Origin: Spinellus fusiger
Lineage: Eukaryota > Mucoromycota > Mucoromycetes > Mucorales > Phycomycetaceae
Assembly (NCBI GenBank): GCA_025094145.1
Contig: JALLLS010000056.1
Span: forward strand, 181,646-245,645
Direction: 5' to 3'
Length of the DNA stretch: 64,000 bases
Part shown: one piece after another, positions 1-15,213 of the stretch
Position numbering within the stretch: the first letter of the stretch is position 1
How the letters are laid out: every line of letters begins with the position of its first letter
Translations under genes and position numbers: made by a program
The notes under the pieces: generated by a model
Told to the model about the DNA's origin: nothing
What the model saw: the letters and a program-made list of their open reading frames with translations, nothing else
The model's database searches: none

Positions 1-583
1 CTGCTACAGGTCAGAGGTAATACCGCCCTTTCTTTATCTTTCTTTATCTTTCTTTCTTTATCTTTCTTTCTTTCTTATACCCATACAATTAGAGTGGCTT
101 TTTGATAATGTCCTTCAGAAGCTTGTTCTTTTGATTATCTCTGAAGAGACAGACGAGCCAGTAGAACGGTGGCAGTTTGATGTAAAAGCCAACAAACACC
201 CTTCTGAACACGTAGACCTGCCCACTTCTCCCAGTACGGCCACTGAGGAAAAGGAACAGTTTGGCCAGGCCTTTCGTAGTACAATACGTCAAATCACAGC
301 CACTGTCTCCTTCCTTCCTCTTCTAACTGATAAATGTAAGTGTCTATATGTGTGTGTGTGTGTGTGGCTACAACAACAACCTCCTTGTATTAATATAAAT
401 ACAAAAGGCACGATCAATATTCAAGTGTACACAGACACAAGTGTGACTGCTCAGGGCAAGTGGGGAGCAAGTTCAGTGGCTCTGTTGAAGGGAGGAGGAG
501 AACATATGCGCCTAAAAACACTCGTCACATCCTCACACCAAGTAGAGACTATAGTTTCTTATCAGATGGGGAAGGAGAGTTAA
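1..583 (+). CDS. MAD2: Spindle assembly checkpoint protein MAD2, C-terminal part (5' end outside window)
   Basis: HORMA-domain checkpoint protein that binds Cdc20 and Mad1 at unattached kinetochores and delays anaphase. Three exons are visible: 1-16, 93-335 and 408-583. Introns 17-92 and 336-407 both have GT-AG ends, and the phases join cleanly. The spliced protein reads LLQVREWLFDNVLQKLV, then ERWQFDV, then TIRQITATVSFLPLL, which is the diagnostic MAD2 core. It continues through QVYTDTSVT and the C-terminal 'safety belt' region (MRLKTLVTSSHQVETIVSYQM) ending in a TAA stop. Intron 1 is a pyrimidine-rich TTTC repeat. The 72-nt second intron contains a GT repeat and stays open in frame, so an unspliced reading would look continuous; family alignment favours splicing. 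The N-terminal half lies upstream of the window. Confidence 0.93.
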   Translation, partial: CYRSEVIPPFLYLSLSFFLYLSFFLIPIQLEWLFDNVLQKLVLLIISEETDEPVERWQFDVKANKHPSEHVDLPTSPSTATEEKEQFGQAFRSTIRQITATVSFLPLLTDKCKCLYVCVCVWLQQQPPCININTKGTINIQVYTDTSVTAQGKWGASSVALLKGGGEHMRLKTLVTSSHQVETIVSYQMGKES

Positions 584-865
584 GTGTCTCTTGCTCTTGT
601 AAATAGTGACGTCTTGCTTCTTATGAGCTATATAAACAAAACAAAACAGCAGCAGCAAAGACTAGCAAAACAAGTAAAGTAAGAATGAAAAAGAAAAGAG
701 CAGTCCTTTGTGACTATTCGCTGTCACGTCTGTTCTCAACCGTTTGTCATTCTGTTCTTTTGTCCAGTACAGAATGACAGGTTCATTGTTTGTTATACTT
801 GTTGAATCCTCCCGCCATTCTATCCTTTTATCCTTTTTCTATTCCTTTCCTGTCCTGCCTGAACA

Positions 866-1579
866 ATGATAGACTGTAGTGGTAAAGTAGAAAAAGACAA
901 AGAAAAGGCATGCAGACTGAGAAGGGGCAAAGAAGAGCGTCTTTTTGAGTCTACAGCGGTAGAAGCACCACCACCGCCTACTGCACCACCACCACCTACT
1001 GCACCAAAGGCAACTCCATTCACCAAAGCCTATACAAAAAACTCACGCACCACTCTCTGGAGAAGGAGAAAGGCTGCTATTCTTATGCTTACCAAGGAAG
1101 AATCCTTACGCACAGCACAGAATATGATAACCACAGACACATCTCCCATGTCTCTGCCTTCAAAAGAGTACAGTGCTTATTGTGAGAGAATGGAAAGAGA
1201 AAAGGAAGAAGACTCGAGAAGAAAACATTTGAAGGAAGAAAAGAAAGAGAAGAGTCTAAAAGAATACTCTCTGCTTCAGTCTGTCTATAGTCAACTAAAC
1301 CAACAGTTGGACTCTAATGCTGATGGCTTGGTGGCTTCTTCCAACCTGGAGGAGATCCACAATTCAAAGAAATGGCAGGCTGTTCGGCAGTATGTGATGT
1401 ACAGACTCAAAGGAGAGAGAAAAGTCCTGTCTTCAGAAAAGGCCGCCAAAGACACTTGGGATGTATTCTCTGCCTACCGTCCTATTTCTATTCGTAAGTG
1501 GGCAAGTGTGTATCTTGAAAGTGGAAGCATGCTGCCAAGTCGACGTGGTAAGCACTCGAAGCGTAAACCAGTAGCATAA
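866..1579 (+). CDS. Hypothetical protein with a transposon-like N-terminal DNA-binding domain
   Basis: Uninterrupted 237-aa frame. Residues about 30-50 are proline/alanine-rich (PPPPTAPPPPTAP). Residues 105-135 are a highly charged Glu/Lys helix. The last 70 residues contain KWQAVRQYVMYRLKG, then a helix, then AYRPISIRKWASVYLESGSM and RRGKHSKR. From memory this last part resembles the N-terminal module (a helix-turn-helix followed by a GKHxK motif) of putative fungal DDE transposon proteins, where a catalytic part would follow. Here the protein stops right after that motif, 70 bp before element A begins. It could be a host gene, but truncation of a transposon ORF fits better. No ordinary gene function is suggested. 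Confidence 0.4.
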   Translation: MIDCSGKVEKDKEKACRLRRGKEERLFESTAVEAPPPPTAPPPPTAPKATPFTKAYTKNSRTTLWRRRKAAILMLTKEESLRTAQNMITTDTSPMSLPSKEYSAYCERMEREKEEDSRRKHLKEEKKEKSLKEYSLLQSVYSQLNQQLDSNADGLVASSNLEEIHNSKKWQAVRQYVMYRLKGERKVLSSEKAAKDTWDVFSAYRPISIRKWASVYLESGSMLPSRRGKHSKRKPVA

Positions 1580-1649
1580 GAGAACTCTCCTTAGTACCCA
1601 ATAAATATCAGCGAATGAATCCTATAAAGAGAGATGGAAGGAGGGCGTA

Positions 1650-2436
1650 TACACACCAGGAGGTCTTTAGGATAGAAAAGGAAATAGTCGAAATACAATT
1701 GTTTAGAAATGACATGGATTTGAAAAGGAGCAAAAAAAGTGAAATATATTCATGTTCTTAAATAAAGATTATTATGTAGATTTACCTGTAAATATCTGAA
1801 TCCCGAAGGAAACCACTTTCGATGTGGCGATATATGATATGAATGCATCAAAGAGTATCTATGCTTCTCGACAGAATGGAACTGGTCGGTAGCGAGCATT
1901 TAATCCCTCTTCTGCAATTGTATAGATATTCTTTGATGCATTCACATCTCTGTTCCAAACAATTCCGCAACTTTGGCAAGCGCGGATACTGTTGAAATTT
2001 ATGAATAACTCGGTGAGGTTATTTGTGTTATGTGTGGCAGATCTTGAGAACAAGACGAAACTTCACAAGTCACTTGCTTAATCAGAACTACCAAAGTAAT
2101 GCAGACTACAACAACATTCTAGAAAGAAAAGAATTGCTTAAAGAACAGTTGCCTAGTTACCCGTTGTGCCCAAATCGTGTGTTGTGTTCCTGTTCATGTA
2201 CCCTCTTTGATTTCCCTAGACTAGCCTTTGTACTAATACCCTATTTATTTTTCCCTGCTAGAGACCGAACAACTACAGATTCATCTCTCTAGGGGTCTTG
2301 TTGATAACCTTACTGCCCTTTATTACAGATACTTGCAAACCTTCGATTTTAAACACAGTCCCATAAAAGGGCAATTTTTTATTACGTAACAGGTAATACT
2401 GTGCACCTTTAAAGTCCCGAAAAATCTCCTGGCGTA
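1650..2436. mobile_element. Element A: TA-flanked inverted-repeat transposon relic carrying a TnpB/Fanzor fragment
   Basis: About 783 bp between TA dinucleotides. The left end reads CACACCAGGAGGTCTTTAGG (from 1652). The right end reads AAAATCTCCTGGCG (to 2434), the degenerate reverse complement. The body is strongly similar to element D at 46356-47744. Matching stretches include 1652-1770 with 46358-46450, 1800-2060 with 46500-46770, and 2070-2340 with 47365-47650. It lacks about 600 bp present in D. No transposase is visible inside, so it is non-autonomous and probably dead. The flanking TA pair and the ends are typical of Tc1/mariner insertions. Confidence 0.75.
1859..2053 (-). pseudogene. 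TnpB/Fanzor-like RNA-guided nuclease, C-terminal remnant
   Basis: The minus-strand frame of 64 residues contains CQSCGIVWNRDVNASKNI. This combines the second half of a CxxC zinc ribbon with the RuvC-III motif (NRDVNA; the Asp is catalytic in TnpB, Fanzor and Cas12 nucleases), followed by a basic tail. Upstream motifs (RuvC-I, RuvC-II, first CxxC) are missing from this frame. The homologous part of element D retains the first Cys-His pair, which suggests a deletion here. Nothing indicates a functional protein. It lies antisense within element A, in the usual cargo position. Confidence 0.7.
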
Positions 2437-2716
2437 TAGATGGAAACAAAGTCACAAAATACAAAGGCATACAAGGAGTGTCCATTGTCCTGACATTTGA
2501 GGTTCATTTTATTCTTTTCTTGAGACTGCCCTCTCGCCTCCCCCTCCCCCTCCTCCATAAAACACAGTCACTCATTGACCGCCTTCTCACTCTTTATCAT
2601 AAGAGCAGTCTCTTGCCCGTCACAATTTCTATCTCTACCATTGTCCACAGGCCCCTTTTTTCTTTTTTTTTTCTTCTTTTTCCTCTCCCCAACTCACCTT
2701 TAGTGTTTCTTTTAAC

Positions 2717-7262
<4,546 letters not shown>

Positions 7263-7428
7263 ATAGAAAGTGATGAATTACTCTAAAAAAATTGTCTTAT
7301 TTTCTCTCTTTCTCTCTCACACCACAATTACTATTACTATTACTATTATTTCAGTCATGATAAATAACAGGCAAAATGAACTCATTGAAAAGAGAATTGG
7401 ACAGTTATTATTACAGACATGTTCTTCT

Positions 7429-8567
7429 TTAACCTATATCAATAGAATAAGTCTGTTTCCTTTTATTGACAAGGACAAGAGAAAGAATAAGAGAAAGAGC
7501 AGCTTACATGCACATCCACCAGTAGAAGACTGTTCTTGCAAGTCAACACCTCTGCTCCTGAATCCTCTGCTTCTCTCTGGTATACTGTCTTGTGTTTGAA
7601 GAGGCAGTCGTTTTGCTATAGATTGGATAAGTTTCTTCTTGTCAAGCACATTTTACTTATATATATATATATATTGGGATGATGACTATGACTATGATTC
7701 TTATTCTTATTTTACCTATAGAGTAAAAGAGATGCGTGACATTACTAGCTGTTTTGGCTGAAGTCTCAATGAACAAGAGTCCCATTTCATCTGCATAGTC
7801 TTGTGCAGTCTAAGAGGATAAGATCAGATAAGATCGGTGGATAGTACTTGAGTGGATAGGTTACCTGAAGAGAAACAGCTCTTCTTGACTCCAAATCAGA
7901 CTTATTACCAGCAAGGGCAATAATGATTGTTGGATCTGCCTGTCGTTGTAGCTCATTCACCCATGTCTTGGCCTTTTCCAAGGAAGAAGACTGTGTAATA
8001 TCATACATCACCACTGCACAATTGGCATTTCGGTAGTACATTGGAGCTAAACTCTATAACACAATGGCATGAGTCTTAATAGCAAGACGGATGTTATTAC
8101 CTTGTATCTCTCTTGTCCTGCTGTGTCCCTACCCCCCTCCTCAGTTTCAGAAAGACCACTCTACACCATCAAAGATCCCTTTATTACTTACCAAATCTCA
8201 AACTTCACTGTTCTGTTTTCTTCAAGAGAAACATCCTTGGTAAGGAAGGCAGCTACCCATGCACAATGAGATGACTGTATAGGCCTATCCACCCACAGAT
8301 CCCTACCTCCAATCGTACTCTCTCTATAGTCATCAAACTGGTCCTTAACAAACCGTGTCACCAAGCTGTACAAGATAAGTAGGAAATAGCCATGGGTTGT
8401 ATTCTACAGGCGTCCTTTACCTTGACTTTCCTACAGCAGATTCTCCTGTTGAAAATGATGAGGTCTATCTCAAGTACACTGTAGTTACCCAATAAAACCA
8501 ATTTAAAAGTATCCGCTCTGTTATAGGCATGTATGGCTGAATTGGAGTGTGTGTTGTGCTGCTTCAT
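7429..8567 (-). CDS. RAB5: Rab5-family small GTPase (early endosome)
   Basis: Nine exons on the minus strand: 8567-8489, 8445-8421, 8365-8307, 8252-8192, 8128-8101, 8053-7865, 7809-7716, 7615-7508 and 7433-7429, giving 215 aa. Motifs: [17 protein letters not shown] (P-loop), effector region [16 protein letters not shown] (diagnostic of Rab5), [18 protein letters not shown] (switch II), AGNKSDL (guanine specificity) and [10 protein letters not shown]. The last intron (7434-7507) joins GCA-T to GT-TAA. This gives a terminal GGCAC with a CXC prenylation signal and places the stop in a 5-nt exon. Without splicing the frame runs on into a hydrophobic 20-residue tail and the signal is lost. The family acts in endosome fusion and early endocytic traffic. 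Confidence 0.92.
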
Positions 8568-9122
8568 CAGGACGCTTGTTTCTGTTACGAGGAGAAAGAA
8601 AGAAAGAGAATGGTTAAGTTTGCCCTCTAAAACAAGGAGTAATCCTCTTTACGAACAGCTGATCTCTAGGAGTAGTGTACTGAAGCAACGTCATACTCAT
8701 AGCAACGTCTTACTTTTCTGTCTCCTTAGTATATCCCATTTACCTTTTATTCCCAAGGACATGAATATATATGTGTATATGTGTATATGTATATAGATGT
8801 ATATATATATATATAGAGAGAGAGAAGGTGTGTGTGTGTGTGTGTGTGTCTATAGTCAAATACTTCTTGCCTCTCCAGTGCACAATGTCTACTCATCTAT
8901 ACCTCTAATACTCTATTACAGACTACATCACGCGTGGATTAATCCTCAATTGACCTGTGTCTACTGTACAGGCTAAACCCTTCTTCTTATATTAACAAGC
9001 CCATGCCATTCATCTATGCCTTCTACAAGCACAAAACAAAGACACATTTGTCTGTATCATTTTGGTTGATTTTATTACATAATAATAAGGGAACGAGCGG
9101 ACCACTTCTTTTTTCTTTTTTT
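8568..9122. other. Intergenic, microsatellite-rich
   Basis: Divergent/upstream sequence of Rab5 and 3' flank of VDAC. It holds an AT/GT dinucleotide tract at about 8760-8850 (ATATGTGT, then ATATAT, GAGAGA, GTGTGT). No convincing gene was seen. Confidence 0.6.
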
Positions 9123-10574
9123 TTAGTTTTCAAAGGTGAAGGCAAGACCAAGCTTGTGGGCGTTTTCGTTGAAGCGAGAAGTATCAACAGAGGCACCCAA
9201 GTTGACCTTAACACCGGGACGAAGGGTCTGGGTGTAGCTAGAAAGAGATAGAAAGTCATGAGTCAGTCCATCTATACCGTACCACTTTCTTCTCTTGATC
9301 ATGGTCCATGGTAGTTTGATGACTTACGCAATACCAAGGACACCAGAGTTAGCAATCTTGGCCTTGACAAAGGCAGAGCTGTCCAAGTTGAGCTTGGCAC
9401 CGACTTCCAAAGCAACGGTCTGGTTGCCAGCAGTGGCCCAAGAAGCCTTACCAGAGGCCTCGAGGTCCTTGTTTACCTTGTGGTAGTAAGAAGCAGCAAA
9501 GTGGGAGAGGTTGTTGGTAGCGTGGACAGCAACACCGTATTCCTTGGCAGAGTAACCAAGAGCAGCGTTGTAGCGGTTGATCTTTTATATATATTGAACA
9601 CATGGAATAAGTCACTTCTTCATAGAATGTAGGGTGTTGGTTGCTTGCTTACCTTGCCATCCAACACACTGTAGGCAACTTCACCACCAACGAGGAAACC
9701 TTCGCGGCTCACAACAGAGTTCACGCTGAAGTGGGTCTAATAGAGTCATAGACCATACACAAATGAGTTCTTACTATCCCCACTGTCTTTTGTTTTGTTT
9801 TGGGGTCATCTTACCTTGAAGACATCAAGAGTGGCTACAGTGTGGACATTGGGCTGCTTGTAGATGGCGTTGATCTTGGCAGCCTTCTCGTTGACAGAGG
9901 GAAGAAGAGAAGTCAAGAGCTCCAACTTAAGACCCTCTTTATAGGTGAACGATAAAGGTAAACCATTACTTATGCATTCCTTATGCAGACACACGCCATC
10001 TTTATTTTCTACTTACTGGCCAAGTTGTTCTCAAGTTCAATCTTTCCGTTCAAGTGGTTGGAGGTGGTCCATGCTTCAGTGAAGGCAAGACCGTTGGCTT
10101 TGTCAGTGTACTTGGTCTCAAGATCACCCACAATGATACCAGTCTTGTTATCACGCTGACCGTTGACTTTGAAGGTCTATTATTTTCATCCACACACACA
10201 CACACACAAAGGTATCAATACAAGTGTTGTCCTATATACGAAACCCTCCAATGGACTTACCACACCGTTGGGAGCAGTGGTCTTGACTTCGAGCTTAACA
10301 CCACCGATGGGGTAGTCCTTGGACAAAAGATCCTTGGAGAACTTTCCAATATCGTTAAAAGCAACTTTTTCATATAAAAATAAAAGATGAGTTAGTGAGT
10401 TTTATTTTTTTTTATTTTTTTTTGCACACTTGGTGTCTAGTTACTATAGGCTTTGTTCATGTTATTATGACCTGTGGGACTGTATTTCTATTACTCAGTT
10501 CACTCTCAAAAGTACACTCATAATAACAAAGAACCAGCCAGCTAATAAGTAGAATATTTACCAGGAACAGACAT
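9123..10574 (-). CDS. POR1: Mitochondrial outer-membrane porin (VDAC)
   Basis: Voltage-dependent anion channel for metabolite exchange across the mitochondrial outer membrane. Seven exons: 10574-10562, 10364-10261, 10176-10017, 9936-9815, 9736-9653, 9581-9328 and 9237-9123, giving exactly 283 aa, the standard VDAC length. It starts MSVPVAFNDIGKFSKDLL, the amphipathic N-terminal helix. It continues with SKDYPIGGVKLEVKTTAPNG, then EGLKLE-type strand motifs (NNLAKGLKLELLTS), and ends YTQTLRPGVKVNLGAS... HKLGLAFTFEN. Repeated alternating polar/hydrophobic strands fit a 19-strand barrel. Codon usage is strongly biased to C-ending codons (GCC, AAG, GTC), unlike most neighbours, as expected of a highly expressed gene. 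Confidence 0.95.
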
Positions 10575-10739
10575 CTAACACGTAATAATAATAAACATGA
10601 GTGAGGACTGTGCTTATTTCTCTTTGTATTTCTCAAGTGTCTTACCTTTATTATATTAATACAAGTGAACAAAGAAACAGAAAATTCTACTCAACGCATT
10701 GTTTATGAAGTTGTCGGAGAGTCAATGAAAATTTTTTAC

Positions 10740-12970
10740 TAGGCCCCCAAAGATTTTTCAAGCCTTTAAGTAGTAGCACAAGCATCCCTTTACATAGAAA
10801 ATGCCTCACCTTTTATGGAATAATAATTAAGATCAAGGGTCTGCGGGTATCCAATCTACTATTTCCTTCTATAGAATATATCAATATAAAATTATCAGTA
10901 GAATAGATTGTTTATGAATAAAATTGTTTATGAATAAAATTGTTTATTATAGTATTATAGCTATTGCCAAAGTGCATTCTCTCATATCAATAGAATATAC
11001 ACCCTAAAAGCCTTATGCTTTATCTTTAGAAGATATATAGATATGCTCAGGAGTATACCCTAGACAGTATAGAAGAAAGAAAAGACCACCTGAGACTGAC
11101 TGGAGAAGAGTCTTAACTTATCTAATAACAGAAAAGAGTGCATTAGTAACAGTTCCATCAAGAGAGATAGTATGCTTACTTTGTACTTAATACCTGTCTT
11201 GAGAATAACAATCCATATACCATCTATTAGAAGAATCAGTACTATGTCTTGTGGGTTATAATGAGCTCAAGCCCAGATGAAGATACTACATACCTTTTTT
11301 ACTTTCAGAACAGCCTTTGGTAGCGTCTATCACTTCCTTTTATTGTTTTTCTTTGTTAATAATAGTACATTACCTTGATCATTTATACTCATCTTGAAGA
11401 GTAATTAAGTATCAAGTTGTGTGTGCAGTGTATGAGATACAAGAATAATAACAAGACCAAATAATGAAGAATCCTTTCATTTTGGTGAAGTATACAGTCT
11501 CATGCAATAAATTAGTAGATGGTGAACCTTTGTTTTTTTTTATTCTTCAAAAATAAAATAGACTTCTTTTTCTTTTCTTTTACAACTTATTAAAAAAATG
11601 ACTTCAAGCAATGAAAATCAGCCAAGTGTTAGCCAAGAACATAAAGATAGTCCTATCAAAAGAAGAGAGCATTCTATGTTTATTAGAGATCAAATCATAG
11701 GACAATGGAAAAGACATGCTACTTATCAAGAGATTGTTGACGATCTTGAGATTCCAAAGAGCACAGATTGTCCTATTGTATAAAAACAAGGTGGAGTAAC
11801 GTTGTTTGGTCTGAAGAGTCTCGCTTTACAGTTGTGGGCAATGATAAATGGACTAGAGTGATCAGGAAGAAAGGTGAAAGGTATAAAGAGCATCATACAC
11901 ATCATACATACAAGTATGGCAAGAGTTCAGTCATGGTTTAGGGTTGCCTTTGGTGTTAGGGTGTAGTACTTCCTGTACTCTTGGAAAGATCAGTTAATCA
12001 AGACAATTATATCAATGTACTTACCAAATACTTTCTTTCTTAGTTTCATAAACTGCAAGAGGACCTCAATTAAACCATGCTCTTCCAAGAAGGTGCTCTG
12101 TTGTGATTGAAAATAAAGGTTTTACTATAAAGTAATGAACAATATTATTATAATAAGAGTATAAAAAATCATTCAAAGAAAAACTGCTCTAATTTCTGTG
12201 TTATTCCATGAACCTTTTATTATGAACATCTTAGACTGATAGATGTACCTTTATTTTTCAAAATAAAATAAAAAATAAAAAATTAATTTGCTGTCTACTC
12301 ATTTACTGTATGGGACTGTATATGTGTATAGAAACCCCATGGGATTCACAGTTTCCATTGATAGATACACAATATTTATGCTTTAGCACAACTTCTTGGT
12401 TTTCAAATCATAGATTGAATTAATGGCATATGAAAACCAATTATAAAACAGAAATAGTATAAAAAGAAAAAGGTCAAATATTTTATCTTTTCTTCATGGA
12501 ACCTGCTTTAAAGATGATAGCAGTGAAAAGGTCAATCACTGGTATTGAATAGAAGCCGAGTTATTTTTTTCAAGACATACATTTTCAACAGCTAATTGTG
12601 AAATGTTTGTAGGATACCTCGAGGAAGGTGCCAGAGTTACTCCAGTATTGAATAATCATTATTCAAATGAAGATACTTCTGTTGTGGAAAACTAGGATGC
12701 CAATGGTTTTCTCTCAATTCTTAACATGAAGGTGTCGAGCTTTATTAATCAACAACAATCAGACAAACATCTGGCTTGCAGTAGCCAACCCACCAAAACA
12801 TCAAAAAAGAATTCAGTGTAGTTATTGCTAAAAATAGGCAGATAGTGTTTGAGATAGGTCATTTAGACAGCAAAAATACCCTTTCTTAAACATATTAGCC
12901 AATAAGAATGATAGTATGATTTTGTGATCTGTTTATTTACTTTTATATCCCAAAAATCTTTAGGTGTGTA
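10740..12970. mobile_element. Element B: Tc1/mariner element with decayed transposase
   Basis: About 2.2 kb. The right end is AAAAATCTTTAGGTGTG followed by TA at 12969. The left end at 10741 (CCCCCAAAGATTTTTCAAGCC) aligns to the intact left end of element C. The first about 770 bp (10741-11510) align with element C 34618-35300, and the last about 100 bp with 35740-35840. It contains a transposase pseudogene at about 11598-11975. The rest is AT-rich with no open frame. Confidence 0.7.
11598..11975 (+). pseudogene. Tc1/mariner-type DDE transposase, deleted and stop-containing
   Basis: The first 55 codons read as an N-terminal helix-turn-helix (MFIRDQIIGQWKRHATYQEI). After a frameshift near 11775 a second stretch reads NVVWSEESRFTVVGNDKW and RVIRKKGERYKEHHTH, then KYGKSSVMV with an in-frame TAG replacing the conserved Trp before GC. 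This is the WSDESxF ... GGGSVMVWGCF region around the second catalytic acid of Tc1-like transposases. The segment that should hold the rest of the DNA-binding region and the first catalytic Asp is deleted. It is not functional. Confidence 0.75.
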
Positions 12971-14046
12971 GGCTCCTTCCATTCCCAGAAGCAGCGTCGT
13001 CTTTGGCTTCAACCAAAGGAAATCCACACAGTTCAAAGAATAAACAAAGTTTGATCTTTATTTACTCTTTCATGTTTCTTTTATAATTTTTATAGTTGAT
13101 ACTATCTACTAATAAAAAGCCATGGAAAGCCTTCTCTTGCTAAAATATCATCCCTTAGATATACACCTTGCTACTAACTCTTTTTCTACAGTGTAGTCCC
13201 TTTTGGGTAGTTTGTATTTCTATTGACGGGGATGATCGATATCTCTATTTATGGTAAGTGATTATCCAACACAATAGTAAAATTTACTGTTCTGTGCATG
13301 GACATAATGAAGAAGCAGTAACATTACCCTATGGATCAAAATTCTTTTTTTTTTGCTCTTCAGTTTTTTTTTGTTTGCTCTTGGATGGACTGTTATTCTT
13401 TGCCCTTATATTATTGGATGTCACTTCTTGGGGTGCAAGTGCGTGTAGATGCTTATGAATGAATGAAGTATGCTTGTGCTGCTTCTTCTTTTGGGATTAT
13501 TTCTTCCTCTTTAGACACGTTTAGATAAGAGATAGGATTTATGTCACGTGCATCTTAATGAACTGCACCTTTTCTTTTTCTTTTGAATAAATGTTGATAG
13601 GCACATGTGTATTGGAAGCAAGAGGTATAAGGAAAGCAGTGTATTGAGTGGGTGTTCTATTCATTCATTGTAGTGATAATAGCACCAACACTAATATTAA
13701 TGAACTCTTATCTTCTTGGTTTATTTCAATCATAAATAAAAGGTACTTAGTCATAATCTTCTATCTGTCACATGTAGGAGAAAGACGATTCTCTCTCTGA
13801 AATATAAAGCTATTATCAATACAAAGACCAGTTTGCATGGGGTGCCAAGAATAGCAACACTGGCTTATAATATGTTAAGATAATAACACTGATAATAGAC
13901 ATAATAATTAAGTGATGATAACACTGATAATAGACATAATAATTAAGTGATGATAACACTGATAATAGACATAATAATTAAGTGATAATAACACGGATAA
14001 TAACACTAGCAATAGCAATAGCACTAATACCATCACTAACAGGCAA
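12971..14046. other. Intergenic with a tandem repeat
   Basis: AT-rich with no supported gene. It contains the 35-bp direct repeat listed at 13884-13992. A 66-codon open frame at 13258-13458 has no recognisable domain and runs through a T-rich tract, so I do not call it. Confidence 0.55.
13884..13992. repeat. 35-bp tandem repeat, three near-identical copies
   Basis: The unit starts TAACACTGATAATAGACAT and recurs at 13884, 13919 and 13954 with a 35-bp period and almost no divergence. There are no spacers between units, so it is a minisatellite, not a CRISPR array. Confidence 0.85.
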
Positions 14047-15213
14047 TTACATGGAGAAAACAGAACCATTTCCCTGGTGCTCATAGGCAGGCAGAATATT
14101 TTCAATGACCCCTCCTCCAAGACACCTGTCATCCTCCCACACCACCACCTGCTGCCCACAGGCCATAGCACGCACTGGCTCATCAAAATGAACAGTGTAC
14201 TGGTGGTTGGTGTAGTCTATTCTTGCCTTGGCAGCTGGCTGTCGATACCTGACCTGAGCCATCACTTCACCCACTCTAGGCTTGCCATCAATCCACACCC
14301 AGTCTCGAGCCACACACCCCACATGATAAAGAGCAGGATGCGTGGAACCAGGCACACACACCAGCGTATTACTGTCCAGTCTCTTATCACACACAAACCA
14401 CTTGTGTGGACCATAATGAACATGGGCACACTGTCCAAGGGTATAGCCAAACAAGCCTTGATGTTCTCCTAGCACAATGCCTTGTAAATCAACAATGGGA
14501 CCTTTGGGCTGATCAATGTACTCTGCAAGGAAATCAGCAAACTTCTTTTTTTGGCCTACAAAACATATGCCCATGCTCTCTTTTTTACTAGCAACGTGAA
14601 GACCCATTTCAGAGGCAATGGCTTTCACTTGGGCTTTTGATGTAAAATGGCCAAGAGGGAACAGTGTACGCTCAAGGGCAGAGTGTGGCACAGTTGATAA
14701 ATAGTACGACTGGTCTTTGTTACGGTCCATGCCTCTCCAGAGTTGACCTTGGAGGGATCGACAGTAGTGACCTGTGGCTAGCCAATGGTCTTGTGGGATC
14801 TGAGCCAAGAGAGAGCCAAATTTGATGGCTTGGTTGCATTGGATATCAGGATTGGGAGTAAGACCGTGACTGTAGTCTTCGAGAGTACGTTCAAACACAT
14901 CTTGCCAATATTGTTTAACAAAATTGATTTGTGTGCAGGGAATATCTAATGTCTTGCACACACGCTGGACATCTTCCCAATCTTGTGTGCTGGTACATAC
15001 CCCTTTTTCGTCGGCTGTATCCCAATTACGCATATACACCCCCTGGACTTGATAGCCTTCACGCACTAATAAGGCAGCGGCTACACTTGAGTCCACTCCA
15101 CCTGACATGGCCACGATGACTTTTTTATCTGCTGCATATTTTAGTGTGGAGTAAAGACGGGTCCACTTGTTTTGCATTGTCAAAAGGAAGAAAAGAGATA
15201 AAGAAAGCGTCAA
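14047..15213 (-). CDS. SLM3: Mitochondrial tRNA-specific 2-thiouridylase (MnmA/TRMU family)
   Basis: Adds sulfur at C2 of the wobble uridine of mitochondrial tRNA-Lys, -Glu and -Gln. A single exon of 388 codons. Features: VIVAMSGGVDSSVAAALL (PP-loop ATP pyrophosphatase), GVYMRNWD, NPDIQCNQAIKFG (first catalytic Cys), LATGHY, KDQSYYLS, GICFVGQKKKF (second catalytic Cys), then the C-terminal barrel with ARDWVWI and VRYRQP. The second Met (15177) gives MQNKWTRLYSTLKYAADKK, a good basic mitochondrial presequence. The longer start at 15213 adds a hydrophobic dozen residues, so I prefer 15177. It is one of the few intronless genes here. Confidence 0.93.
   Translation of the reverse strand: MTLSLSLFFLLTMQNKWTRLYSTLKYAADKKVIVAMSGGVDSSVAAALLVREGYQVQGVYMRNWDTADEKGVCTSTQDWEDVQRVCKTLDIPCTQINFVKQYWQDVFERTLEDYSHGLTPNPDIQCNQAIKFGSLLAQIPQDHWLATGHYCRSLQGQLWRGMDRNKDQSYYLSTVPHSALERTLFPLGHFTSKAQVKAIASEMGLHVASKKESMGICFVGQKKKFADFLAEYIDQPKGPIVDLQGIVLGEHQGLFGYTLGQCAHVHYGPHKWFVCDKRLDSNTLVCVPGSTHPALYHVGCVARDWVWIDGKPRVGEVMAQVRYRQPAAKARIDYTNHQYTVHFDEPVRAMACGQQVVVWEDDRCLGGGVIENILPAYEHQGNGSVFSM

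Noticed and set aside
7270..7428. Reading frame after the ISWI stop codon
   Set aside because: Ile/Thr microsatellite-encoded, no domain, lies in the convergent 3' untranslated region.
13884..13992. CRISPR-like direct repeats
   Set aside because: The 35-bp units abut without spacers and the genome is eukaryotic; minisatellite.
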